From JAVBKP01 sp031553975 (lineage in GTDB: Bacteria > Bacillota > Clostridia > Peptostreptococcales > Anaerovoracaceae), in assembly GCA_031553975.1 (NCBI GenBank), contig JAVBKP010000061.1, forward strand, positions 1-48,936: a stretch of DNA of 48,936 nt, written 5' to 3'. Both the position numbers and the translations under genes were made by a program. The notes under the pieces were generated by a model. It ran no database searches. It was given only the letters and a program-made list of their open reading frames with translations, and was not told the DNA's origin. Shown piece after piece: positions 16,532 to 25,098 of the stretch; within the stretch, counting starts at the first letter, position 1; every line of letters begins with the position of its first letter.

Positions 16532-17305
16532 TTATCTTCCCATCCAGCCGCCATCAACAACTAGAACATGTCCATGAATGTAATCCGAGCTGCTAGAAGC
16601 AAGGAAAAGAGCAGGTCCCATGAAATCATCTGGGTTGGCCCAACGACCAGCAGGGATTCGCTCTGAAATACTTTTATTACGTGCCGCATCTTCTAAAAGA
16701 GCCGTGTTCATATCAGTTGTAACATAGCCAGGGGCTATGGCATTGACATTGATGCCTTGGGAGGCAAGCTCATTAGCAAATGACTTGGTTAGCTGCATGA
16801 CAGCACCTTTGCTAGCCGCATAGGCAGGTACATTTAATCCACCTTGGAAGGAAAGTAGAGAGGCGATGTTGATGATTTTCCCCCCGCCTTGTTGCTTCAT
16901 TATATTTGCGGCTGCTTGGCTAAGGGCGAATACACCATTTAGGTTTACATTCATTACCTCATTGAAATCTTCCATAGAGAAGGTTAAAACAGAACTTCTC
17001 TTTTGTGTGCCTGCATTATTTACTAAGATATCTAATCTTTTATATGTGTCCATGGTTTGGCTGATGATTTCTGACGTAGCAGTTACATAATCAGCCAAAT
17101 CTACATTCACACAGAGACAACTTCCACCGATTTCTTTAATCATAGAGGCAGTCTTATCAGCACCGTTTCGGCTAACGAGAACAAGGTTTGCCCCGGCCTT
17201 AGCAAGTGAAAGAGCAATGCTCTGCCCGATACCACGTGATGCCCCTGTGACTACAGCAACCTTTCCAGAAAGATCAAACATTCCATTTAAGTATGTGTTT
17301 TCCAT
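16532..17305 (-). CDS. SDR family oxidoreductase, likely KduD-type 2-dehydro-3-deoxy-D-gluconate 5-dehydrogenase
   Basis: The 257-residue classical SDR has TGASRGIG (20-27), NNAG and the catalytic residues S149, Y162 and K166 (YAASK). The C-terminal HVLVVDGGWMGR is typical of gluconate 5-dehydrogenase/KduD. KduI is encoded nearby (28589), and KduD would use its product, 2,5-diketo-3-deoxygluconate. The ATG at 17305 has GGGAGG upstream and sits 1 nt from the stop of the zinc dehydrogenase. Gluconate 5-dehydrogenase is the main alternative. Confidence 0.85.
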   Translation of the reverse strand: MENTYLNGMFDLSGKVAVVTGASRGIGQSIALSLAKAGANLVLVSRNGADKTASMIKEIGGSCLCVNVDLADYVTATSEIISQTMDTYKRLDILVNNAGTQKRSSVLTFSMEDFNEVMNVNLNGVFALSQAAANIMKQQGGGKIINIASLLSFQGGLNVPAYAASKGAVMQLTKSFANELASQGINVNAIAPGYVTTDMNTALLEDAARNKSISERIPAGRWANPDDFMGPALFLASSSSDYIHGHVLVVDGGWMGR

Positions 17306-17306
17306 A

Positions 17307-18332
17307 TTATTTAGTTCCTCCCTGCATATCAATTAGAATTTTAACCCCAACCCCATCATCCATGTATGTAAAACCTTTTGGACTCTCAGACAGTGGAAGC
17401 ACGTGGCTGATAATAGCATTTACGTCGATAAGTTTGTTGTGAATAAGATGAATAGCGATATCATAGTCTTTGAACCTGTACACACGGACACCGATGATAT
17501 TTAGTTCTTTAAAGCCAGCATCTCTGTAGTTGACATTTGGAGGGTTATTATATACAGCAACAACTACAATTTGACCCCGTACGCGAACAAGCTTTGAAGC
17601 GATATCAGCGATGATAGGGGCACCAGAACAATCAAAAATCATATCGGCACCAAAGCCGCCTGTTAATTTTTTCACTTCTGCTATGATATCACAATTTTTA
17701 GAATTCAATGCGATAAAGCCCATAGATGCCGCCTTTTGCACTTTTTCTTCCACCACATCAAACACGATGACTTTGCTAGCGCCTGCCGCCCTACAGGTCT
17801 CTGCCATAAGAGTTCCAATTGGGCCAAGGCCTGCCACTACAACAGTATCACCTAGCTTAAAATTCGACTCTCTAAGGGCATGTACGGTGACAGCAAGAGG
17901 CTCTACTATGGCAGCTTCTTTGAGATCCATATCATCAGGTATTTTATAAATTTTTTCTAACGGGATGGCAGCATACTCGCCAAAGGCTCCATCAGAGTCA
18001 ATGCCAATCAGCCTAAGGGTCTCGCACACATGAACGTGCCCAGTTTTACAAGCAGGACATTGACCACAGTATACAAGGGGATAGACAACAACTTTATCAC
18101 CGATTTTTAATTCATCCTGTTCCCCGTTAATGGCTTCAATAACACCAGAAAACTCATGACCCATAATAAGTGGCGCCTTGGCTCTTGGGTGTGTTCCATG
18201 ATAGATGTGCATATCACTCCCACAAATACCAGCAAAACCTACCTTAATCAATGCCTCACCAGGTTTTGGTGTTGGCTTTTCACGCTCTACGATAGATAGA
18301 TCTTTAGTACCGTTAAAAACTAATGCGTGCAT
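17307..18332 (-). CDS. Zinc-dependent medium-chain dehydrogenase (threonine/sorbitol dehydrogenase-like)
   Basis: The 341-residue protein carries catalytic zinc ligands in GICGSDMH and GHEFSG. The structural zinc cysteines are in CGQCPACKTGHVHVC, and the NAD loop is VAGLGPIG. It follows the IclR gene in the same direction and precedes the KduD-like SDR, so it probably oxidises a polyol, aldonate or related sugar acid. The exact substrate is unknown. AGAGAGGA lies before the ATG. Confidence 0.88.
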   Translation of the reverse strand: MHALVFNGTKDLSIVEREKPTPKPGEALIKVGFAGICGSDMHIYHGTHPRAKAPLIMGHEFSGVIEAINGEQDELKIGDKVVVYPLVYCGQCPACKTGHVHVCETLRLIGIDSDGAFGEYAAIPLEKIYKIPDDMDLKEAAIVEPLAVTVHALRESNFKLGDTVVVAGLGPIGTLMAETCRAAGASKVIVFDVVEEKVQKAASMGFIALNSKNCDIIAEVKKLTGGFGADMIFDCSGAPIIADIASKLVRVRGQIVVVAVYNNPPNVNYRDAGFKELNIIGVRVYRFKDYDIAIHLIHNKLIDVNAIISHVLPLSESPKGFTYMDDGVGVKILIDMQGGTK

Positions 18333-18371
18333 AAATAAATCCTCTCTTTCTTGTATTTAAATATATAGTTA

Positions 18372-19145
18372 TTACACTTCGCCATGATATCCCATGGAAG
18401 CAGAGATTTCCTTTGAGGCCTGCTTGACTAGGGGTATAAGTATTTCAATCTTCTCATCTGTCATACGAGAAATCGGCCCAGATACTGAAAAGGCACTTCT
18501 GCACTTTCCAGAAAAGCTCCGAATGGAAGAGGAGATACATCGAACCCCCAATTCATTTTCCTCATTGTCAATGGCGTAGCCTCGTTTTCTGATGAGTTCC
18601 AACTCGGTCAGAAATTGATTGAAATCAGTAACCGTATGGTCAGTATACTTTGTTATATTGCTTTTTTTCCAAATATCCTCAACTGTCTCATAGCTTCTAT
18701 TTGCCAAAATGCTTTTACCCACTGCGGTACAAAACATGGGCCTACGCATGCCGATGCTAGATACCAGCCTAATAGAATTGGTTTGGCTCTCTCTTTTTCG
18801 TACATAGACTATGTTGGAGCCATCTTGGATGACAAGATGGACGGTTTCTTCCGAAATATTACAAAGCTCTTCTAGAAAAGGTGCCGCTACATCAGCCACA
18901 TCTAGTCTGTCCACTACACTTCCTGCAAGTTCAAAGATCTTATAGGAAAGAGTGTATTTTAGGTCATTTTTTTTCACATAACCCATATCTACCAATGCAC
19001 CTACCAATCGATAGGCAGTACTCTTGTGCAGACCGGTAATAGAAACCAACTCATTTAATTGCAGTCCTGAGTCAGATTTTGATATGGCGCTAAGAAGATC
19101 AAAGGCTCTCTCAAGGGATTGTACAGAATTTGTACTTTCTTTCAT
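18372..19145 (-). CDS. IclR-family transcriptional regulator
   Basis: The 257-residue regulator has an N-terminal winged helix-turn-helix (LNELVSITGLHKSTAYRLV) and a C-terminal effector domain (GMRRPMFCTAVGKSILA, IRSFSGKCRSAFSVSGP). AAAGGAGG precedes the ATG. It is transcribed away from the uxuB-uxaC operon and heads its own operon of dehydrogenases. IclR-family KdgR proteins control hexuronate genes in other bacteria, so this is a KdgR-like candidate acting at the inverted repeat in the shared intergenic region. Confidence 0.92.
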   Translation of the reverse strand: MKESTNSVQSLERAFDLLSAISKSDSGLQLNELVSITGLHKSTAYRLVGALVDMGYVKKNDLKYTLSYKIFELAGSVVDRLDVADVAAPFLEELCNISEETVHLVIQDGSNIVYVRKRESQTNSIRLVSSIGMRRPMFCTAVGKSILANRSYETVEDIWKKSNITKYTDHTVTDFNQFLTELELIRKRGYAIDNEENELGVRCISSSIRSFSGKCRSAFSVSGPISRMTDEKIEILIPLVKQASKEISASMGYHGEV

Positions 19146-19256
19146 TTTGCCTCCTTTGCCAGATTAGGCACTAAATAAAAAACAAAAATATCTTTTCCAA
19201 TAAAAATATATTGCGTCGCAATAGGCAATCTGATAAAATGTTTTCAAATAGCGGAA

Positions 19257-19286
19257 TTGCGTTTTACAATACGGAACAATTATAAT
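19257..19286 (+). promoter_or_regulatory. Sigma-A-like promoter of the hexuronate operon
   Basis: TTGCGT (19257-19262) is separated by 18 nt from a perfect TATAAT (19281-19286). The leader to the uxuB start is about 60 nt, with GGAGG at the correct distance. The rest of the 207-bp intergenic region is AT-rich; an opposing promoter for the IclR gene could not be fixed. Confidence 0.7.
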
Positions 19287-19296
19287 TATAAAACGC
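19259..19296. promoter_or_regulatory. Inverted-repeat operator overlapping the hexuronate promoter
   Basis: The arms GCGTTTTACAAT (19259-19270) and ATTATAAAACGC (19285-19296) are complementary with one mismatch and are spaced by 14 bp. One arm covers the -35 box and the other the -10 box, so a bound dimer would block RNA polymerase. The adjacent IclR-family regulator is the obvious candidate ligand-responsive binder. Confidence 0.6.
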
Positions 19297-19352
19297 AAAT
19301 CGAAACCAGTCAATAGTATATGAAAATATAATATTAAATTTGGAGGAACAGA

Positions 19353-20951
19353 ATGAAGCTTAATCCGCAAGGTCTAGACAATAGAAAGGAATGGGAAGAA
19401 AAAGCATATATATTACCTTCCTTTTCTATTGAAAAAATGAGAGAAGATACGTTAAAAGCACCAACATGGCTTCATTTTGGGGCAGGGAATATTTTTAGAG
19501 CCTTTCCTGCTGTCATGCAACAACATCTTTTAAATACAAACCAAACAGACAAAGGTATCATTGTTTGTGAAGGGTTTGACGAAGAACTAATTGAGAAAGC
19601 CTTCCTGCCATATGATAATGTCAGCTTATCTGTTGTTTTAAAGGAAACAAAGGAGATAGACAAAATCGTTGTGGCAAGCATCGCAGAAAGCTACGCGGTG
19701 AGCAAGTCACAAAGGGAATTAGAAAATTTCTTTGAGAATCCATCATTGCAAATGGTCAGCTTTACCATTACAGAAAAAGGATATGCAGTAAAAGATCCAA
19801 CTGGTCAGCTACTGTCATACATTAAGACCGATGTAGAGAGCGATCCAAGGGAAGCAAAGACCCTAATTGGGCAAATCACAGCTTTATGCTTTAAGCGATT
19901 TGAAAAAGGTAGATATCCACTGGCATTTGTCAGCATGGATAACTGTTCTCACAATGGAGATAAGCTAAAAATAGCCATAACTACAATGGCAGAGGAATGG
20001 ACGAAGAAGGGCTACTTTAGTGAAGAATATCTCACTTATCTCAAAGACGAAAAGTCTGTTTCGTTCCCGCTTTCTATGATTGACAAGATTACACCAAGGC
20101 CATCAGAAGAAGTGAAAGCCATTTTAGAAAAAGATGGAGTGGAAGACGTTACTATCATTGAAACTGCCAAACATTCCTTTTCTTCTTGCTTTGTGAATGC
20201 AGAGGAGACAGGGTATTTGGTCATTGAGGATATATTCCCCAATGGAAGACCAGCCCTTGAGAAGGCCGGCACGATTTTTACAGATCGTGAAACAGTAGAC
20301 AAGATAGAGAAAATGAAAGTGTGTACATGCCTAAACCCGTTACATACAGCCCTTGCCATTTATGGATGTTTACTTGATTATTCTACCATATATAGTGAAA
20401 TGCAAAATCCAGTACTTAAAAAACTAATAGAGCAAATCGGATACGTAGAAGGCCTACCAGTTGTCATAGATCCTAAAATCATTGATCCTAAAGATTTTAT
20501 TGACCAAGTGGTCGGAAAAAGATTACCTAATCCATATATGCCAGATACACCACAACGAATAGCAATGGATACTTCACAAAAGCTACCTGTGCGATTTGGA
20601 GAAACACTAAAGGCATACCTGAAAAAGGGTGATACAGTAGATGGACTTACCTACATTCCGCTTGTATTTGCAGGTTGGTTAAGGTACCTATTGGGAGTCA
20701 ACGACCAAGGGCATCCATTTGAAATCAGCCCAGACCCGAGATTAGATGAGATGAAAAAGCATCTTGAAGGGATCAGCCTAGGTAATATTGAGGGATACCA
20801 AGACAAAATACAACCGATTTTATCAGACGAAACTATCTTTGGTGTGAATCTATATGATTGCGGATTAAGCGGAAAAGTACAAACATACTTTGAAGAGCTG
20901 ACAGCAAGCGTAGGAGCAGTGAAAAATACATTAGACAAGTACGTGAAATAG
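19353..20951 (+). CDS. uxuB: Fructuronate reductase / D-mannonate oxidoreductase (mannitol dehydrogenase family)
   Basis: The 532-residue NAD-dependent polyol dehydrogenase has the N-terminal FGAGNIFRAF and, in the second half, CTCLNPLHTALAIYG with the family K/N-type catalytic environment (NPLHT). It is somewhat longer than E. coli UxuB (about 486). It reduces D-fructuronate to D-mannonate. It is the first gene of the operon and is directly followed by uxuA, whose substrate is mannonate, which supports UxuB over tagaturonate reductase or mannitol dehydrogenase. Confidence 0.85.
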   Translation: MKLNPQGLDNRKEWEEKAYILPSFSIEKMREDTLKAPTWLHFGAGNIFRAFPAVMQQHLLNTNQTDKGIIVCEGFDEELIEKAFLPYDNVSLSVVLKETKEIDKIVVASIAESYAVSKSQRELENFFENPSLQMVSFTITEKGYAVKDPTGQLLSYIKTDVESDPREAKTLIGQITALCFKRFEKGRYPLAFVSMDNCSHNGDKLKIAITTMAEEWTKKGYFSEEYLTYLKDEKSVSFPLSMIDKITPRPSEEVKAILEKDGVEDVTIIETAKHSFSSCFVNAEETGYLVIEDIFPNGRPALEKAGTIFTDRETVDKIEKMKVCTCLNPLHTALAIYGCLLDYSTIYSEMQNPVLKKLIEQIGYVEGLPVVIDPKIIDPKDFIDQVVGKRLPNPYMPDTPQRIAMDTSQKLPVRFGETLKAYLKKGDTVDGLTYIPLVFAGWLRYLLGVNDQGHPFEISPDPRLDEMKKHLEGISLGNIEGYQDKIQPILSDETIFGVNLYDCGLSGKVQTYFEELTASVGAVKNTLDKYVK

Positions 20952-20972
20952 CCATGGTGGAGGAAAATAAAT

Positions 20973-22046
20973 ATGAAATTAACATTTAGATGGTTTGGCG
21001 AAGGCCAAGATAGTGTTAGCTTAAAGCAAATAAGACAAATTCCCGGAATGACCGGTGTTGTAAGCGCATTGAGCGAAATTCCAGCAGGAGAAGTTTGGCC
21101 ACTGGAAGAGATTAGGAAGTATAAAGAACATATCAATGCCCATGGATTGGAATTAGAAGTTATCGAAAGCGTAAATGTCCACGAAGACATCAAGCTGGGA
21201 CTTCCTAGTAGGGACAAATACATCGCCAACTATGTTGAGTCGATTAAAAATCTAAGTCAGTGTGGTGTAAAGGTTATTTGCTACAATTTTATGCCTATTT
21301 TCGATTGGCTTCGCACGGATTTGGCCTATGTCATAGAAGATGGTTCTAATGTGCTACATTATGACCACAAGGACCTAGAGGGCATGGACCCAATCACACT
21401 GGTAGAGCAGACAGCAAAAGATTCTAAGGGATTCACACTACCGGGCTGGGAGCCAGAACGCCTAAAAGAGCTCAAGAATGTTCTTGCATTATATGAAAAT
21501 GTAGATAAAGAAAAATTAAGAGAAAACTATAAATATTTCTTAGAAGGCATCATTCCCACCTGTGAAAAATACGGTGTGAAAATGGCTGTACACCCAGATG
21601 ACCCAGCCTGGGACGTGTTTGGGATTCCACGTATTGCACATTGCAAAGAGGACTTTGACATTATCATTGGATTGGTAGATAGCCCTTGCAACGGTATCAC
21701 ACTTTGCACAGGATCACTGGGATCAGAGCCTAGCAATGACCTTCCAGCACTCATAAGGCATTTTGCGGGCATGAAAAAAGTTCCATTTGCCCATGTTAGG
21801 AATGTAAAACACCTAGGAGAAAAGAAATTTCAAGAGTCCTCCCATCTTTCAACAGATGGATCTCTCGACATGTATGAGATAATGAAGGCATTCTATGATA
21901 CTGGATTTGATGGATATATTAGACCTGACCACGGACGTATGATATGGGATGAACAAGCAAGACCAGGGTACGGGCTATATGACAGAGCCCTTGGCGTAAC
22001 ATATCTAAACGGACTTTGGGAAGCGATTAAAAAGAACGATAAATAG
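20973..22046 (+). CDS. uxuA: Mannonate dehydratase
   Basis: The 357-residue protein starts with FRWFGEGQDSVSLKQIRQIP, characteristic of UxuA. It has the TIM-barrel metal-site motifs MAVHPDDPAWD, LCTGSLGS, FAHVRNVK and RPDHGRMIW. It dehydrates D-mannonate to 2-keto-3-deoxygluconate, the common intermediate of the cluster. GGAGG precedes the ATG, and the gene lies 21 nt after uxuB. Confidence 0.95.
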   Translation: MKLTFRWFGEGQDSVSLKQIRQIPGMTGVVSALSEIPAGEVWPLEEIRKYKEHINAHGLELEVIESVNVHEDIKLGLPSRDKYIANYVESIKNLSQCGVKVICYNFMPIFDWLRTDLAYVIEDGSNVLHYDHKDLEGMDPITLVEQTAKDSKGFTLPGWEPERLKELKNVLALYENVDKEKLRENYKYFLEGIIPTCEKYGVKMAVHPDDPAWDVFGIPRIAHCKEDFDIIIGLVDSPCNGITLCTGSLGSEPSNDLPALIRHFAGMKKVPFAHVRNVKHLGEKKFQESSHLSTDGSLDMYEIMKAFYDTGFDGYIRPDHGRMIWDEQARPGYGLYDRALGVTYLNGLWEAIKKNDK

Positions 22047-22057
22047 GAGAAAACAGT

Positions 22058-22528
22058 ATGATTTACGGACATATCACAGAACTTGAATCTGTGTCAAAGT
22101 ACGCACCAGCCCTTTTAATGAGAGGGCTGAAGCATTTAGCAGAAACTGATTTTATGAGCAAAGAGCCTGGCAAATACGAGCTAGAAGGGACAGACCTCTT
22201 TGTACAGGTCATTGAAACAACTACAAAAGAATTGGAAAATGCAAAACCAGAGACCCATAAAAAATACATAGACATTCAGTTCCTTGTGCAAGGAGAAGAG
22301 CGCATAGGTTTTGGTTCACTGTCAGACAAAAACAAAGTGACAGAGGAGCTTCTAGAAGAACGCGACATTCTGTTTTTTGACAACATAGAATGTGAAAGTT
22401 TTATCAATATGAAACCAGGCAACTTTGCCGTATTTTTTCCAGATGATATGCATAGACCGGCTTGCAAAGTCAATGAGCCAATGAATATTCGCAAAGTAGT
22501 TGTTAAAGTAAAATATGACTTAATGTAG
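22058..22528 (+). CDS. YhcH/YjgK/YiaL family protein (DUF386, beta-barrel sugar-acid enzyme or binder)
   Basis: The 156-residue protein matches the YhcH/YiaL family: an ETHKKYIDIQFLVQGEERI segment, then FFPDDMHRPACKVNEP, with His and Glu residues lining a cupin-like barrel. Members occur in operons for sialic acid, 2,3-diketogulonate and uronates, and anomerase roles have been proposed. It lies 11 nt after uxuA with AGGAG upstream. It may speed up ring opening or anomer interconversion of the transported sugar acid (inference). Confidence 0.85.
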   Translation: MIYGHITELESVSKYAPALLMRGLKHLAETDFMSKEPGKYELEGTDLFVQVIETTTKELENAKPETHKKYIDIQFLVQGEERIGFGSLSDKNKVTEELLEERDILFFDNIECESFINMKPGNFAVFFPDDMHRPACKVNEPMNIRKVVVKVKYDLM

Positions 22529-22538
22529 GAGTACCAAT

Positions 22539-23531
22539 ATGAAAACTGTTAAATGGGGCATGATTGGCGTAGGTGATGTGACAGAAGTAAAAAGCGGTCC
22601 TGGACTATACAAAGCTGAAAACTCTACGTTATATGCCGTAGCCAGTAGAAGCATGGACTCAGCAAAAGACTATGCAAAGAGGCATGGTGTTCCCATAGTT
22701 CACAAATCTGGAGAAGATTTAATAGCAGATCCAGAAGTAGAATGTGTGTATATTGCCACCCCACCGGCCCTACACAAGGAATATGCCTTGCTTTGCGCCA
22801 AACATAAAAAAACTGCTTACATAGAAAAGCCCTTGGCCGTCAACTATGAGGACTGCATGGAGATCAAAGAGGCCTTTGAAAAGGCAGATACAAAAGCATA
22901 TGTAGCTTTTTATAGACGAGGCATGGAGAGGTTTACCAAAATCAAAGAGATGTTAGACAATCAAGAAATTGGTGATGTGCGCTTTGTGTCAGTCAATCTA
23001 TATCAAAAGCCGGCACCGGAGGATCTAGACCGTGATCACCTTCCATGGAGGTTGGTTCCAGCAGTTAGCGGCGGTGGAAAATTTTTAGACATGGGTGTTC
23101 ATACCATTGATATACTAAACTACTTTTTCGGTCCTTTGGAAGATATCGCCAGCCATGTTTCTAATCTAGGTGGATATTATGATGTAGAAGACACAGTAAG
23201 TATCATCTGGAAAAGCGGACATGTGCATGGTGTGGGCAATTGGTGTTTCGTAGCTGATAGAAATAAAGATGAAGTGGAAATCGTCGGTAGTGAAGGAAGA
23301 ATACGCTTTGCGTTCTTCTCTGAAGGACCAATTACAATAGAAAAAGGCGAGAAAGTCACCACATTGGAGATTAAAAATCCCCAGCATGTACAACAACCAT
23401 TCATTCAGAGTGTTGTAAATGATTATTTAGGCATTGGCACTTGTAATGGCAGTGTTCAAACAGCGGTAGCGGCTGGGAATGCCTGCGATATAATCCTAGA
23501 AAAATATAAAAAAGAACATGGCTATGCGTAG
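22539..23531 (+). CDS. Gfo/Idh/MocA-family oxidoreductase
   Basis: The 330-residue protein has the NAD(P) loop GMIGVGDVTEVKSGPG at the N-terminus, the conserved EKP motif (AYIEKPLAVN), and GGKFLDMGVHTIDIL in the C-terminal domain. It interconverts hydroxyl and keto groups of sugars or sugar acids. The position inside the uronate operon suggests a variant hexuronate or hexonate substrate, but none can be named. Confidence 0.88.
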   Translation: MKTVKWGMIGVGDVTEVKSGPGLYKAENSTLYAVASRSMDSAKDYAKRHGVPIVHKSGEDLIADPEVECVYIATPPALHKEYALLCAKHKKTAYIEKPLAVNYEDCMEIKEAFEKADTKAYVAFYRRGMERFTKIKEMLDNQEIGDVRFVSVNLYQKPAPEDLDRDHLPWRLVPAVSGGGKFLDMGVHTIDILNYFFGPLEDIASHVSNLGGYYDVEDTVSIIWKSGHVHGVGNWCFVADRNKDEVEIVGSEGRIRFAFFSEGPITIEKGEKVTTLEIKNPQHVQQPFIQSVVNDYLGIGTCNGSVQTAVAAGNACDIILEKYKKEHGYA

Positions 23532-23556
23532 GAAGTATTAGAGGAGAAGAATTCGT

Positions 23557-24561
23557 ATGAGAATCCAATTCGAAGAAATGAAAGATGTATTTAAGCAAAT
23601 TCTATTAAAAAAAGGATTTGATGAAGAGACTGCAGATACTTCAGCGCAGCTGTTCACAGAAAATAGCTGTGATGGCGTTTATTCTCATGGTGTGAACCGA
23701 TTTCCACGTGTGATGGAATACTTGGAAAAGGGATACATAGATGTAAAGGCAAAACCAGAGGTGATTTCATCTTTTGGGGCCCTAGAAAAATTTGATGGAA
23801 AGCTTGGAATGGGCAATGTGAATGCTAAAATTTGCATGGACAGGGCCATAGAGTTAGCCAAAAAATACGGAATAGGGTGTGTTGCATTACAAAATACAAA
23901 CCATTGGATGCGTGGCGGGGCATATGGGATACAAGCTGCAAAAGCAGGGTGTGTAGGAATCTGTTGGACCAATACCCAGCCCAATATGCCAGCATGGGGT
24001 GCAAAAGACCGTAGGATTGGGAACAATCCACTTGTTATGTGCATTCCCAGTGAAAATGGCCCAGTTATAGTAGATGGAGCCATGGCACAGTTCTCTTATG
24101 GAGCGATAGAATCAGCCAAACTTGCAGGCAAACAACTTGCTGTTCCCGGGGGATTTGACGAAAATGGAGAAATGACCACTGATCCAGTGGCTATAGAAAA
24201 AACTTGGCGTGTACTTCCTATAGGCTTTTGGAAAGGCTCAGGATTTTCAATGGTTATGGACTTAATCGCCTCCTCTCTTTCAGGTGGTAATTCTACCACA
24301 GATATAGGAAAAATGACAAAAGACGAGTATGGTCTTTGCCAAATGTTCATCGCTATCGATGTGACCACGGTGGCAGGGAAAGAGTTCTTACAGGCAAAGG
24401 TCGATGATGTTTTGGCAGACGTAAAAGACTCAGAATTAACAGAAGGGACAAAGGAGATTTTGTACCCTGGCGAGCGTAGCAGTAGGACTAGAAAAGAAAA
24501 TTTGAAAGATGGTATTCCAGTAAATGATCAAATCTGGGAGAAAATCACCTCAATGCTTTAA
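23557..24561 (+). CDS. YiaK-like 2,3-diketo-L-gulonate reductase (malate/L-lactate dehydrogenase fold)
   Basis: The 334-residue protein shows ENSCDGVYSHGVNRFPRVM (catalytic His) and NTNHWMRGGAYGIQAA. It also has WTNTQPNMPAWG, GNNPLVMCIPS and GFWKGSGFSMVMDLIAS, all typical of the YiaK/DlgD branch. That enzyme reduces 2,3-diketo-L-gulonate using NADH. It directly precedes the TRAP transporter genes, the same neighbour order as the E. coli yiaK-yiaMNO locus. Confidence 0.88.
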   Translation: MRIQFEEMKDVFKQILLKKGFDEETADTSAQLFTENSCDGVYSHGVNRFPRVMEYLEKGYIDVKAKPEVISSFGALEKFDGKLGMGNVNAKICMDRAIELAKKYGIGCVALQNTNHWMRGGAYGIQAAKAGCVGICWTNTQPNMPAWGAKDRRIGNNPLVMCIPSENGPVIVDGAMAQFSYGAIESAKLAGKQLAVPGGFDENGEMTTDPVAIEKTWRVLPIGFWKGSGFSMVMDLIASSLSGGNSTTDIGKMTKDEYGLCQMFIAIDVTTVAGKEFLQAKVDDVLADVKDSELTEGTKEILYPGERSSRTRKENLKDGIPVNDQIWEKITSML

Positions 24562-24591
24562 AAGTAAGAAAGGGCATAGAAAGGAAAACTT

Positions 24592-25098
24592 ATGAAAAAA
24601 AATAATCCATTAAAGCCTTTAAATGAAGCCGTTTTAGTCGGTGAGAAGTGGGTCATTATCTTTGGCTTTACAGCTATGCTTATTTTAGGCTTACTACAAA
24701 TTGTACTACGAAAAATTGGCTATCCAATTCCATGGGTAGAGCCTGTGATGCTATACGTGTTCATTTGGACAAGCATGCTAGCCATGAGCTTTGCCACAGC
24801 AAAAGGATCTCACTTTAAAATGGAGATGTTGACAGAAAGGCTAAGTCCAAAGGGGCGAAAAACCATACGTATAATCGTAAATTTAATTATACTTTTCTTC
24901 GGGATTTTCATTGTATTTTATGGTATGCAAAATGCAATTATGAATCTAGGACAAAGGATGATGGCATTGCCTTTTAGTATGTTCGTGCCAAAGCTGTCTG
25001 TGCCAATTGCATTTTCACTTTCAATCGTGCATGCACTTTCAAACTTAATTGATTTGCTACAAGAAAACGAAATAGTAAAAGTGGAGGTGATGGATTAA
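24592..25098 (+). CDS. dctQ: TRAP transporter small permease (DctQ/YiaM family)
   Basis: The 168-residue protein has four hydrophobic helices (about residues 20-40, 55-70, 93-113 and 130-155). It also has the family signature WVEPVMLYVFIWTSMLAMSFA followed by the GSHFKMEML segment. It forms the small subunit of a sodium-driven TRAP importer. Its stop overlaps the start of the large permease by one base (TAATG). Confidence 0.92.
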   Translation: MKKNNPLKPLNEAVLVGEKWVIIFGFTAMLILGLLQIVLRKIGYPIPWVEPVMLYVFIWTSMLAMSFATAKGSHFKMEMLTERLSPKGRKTIRIIVNLIILFFGIFIVFYGMQNAIMNLGQRMMALPFSMFVPKLSVPIAFSLSIVHALSNLIDLLQENEIVKVEVMD

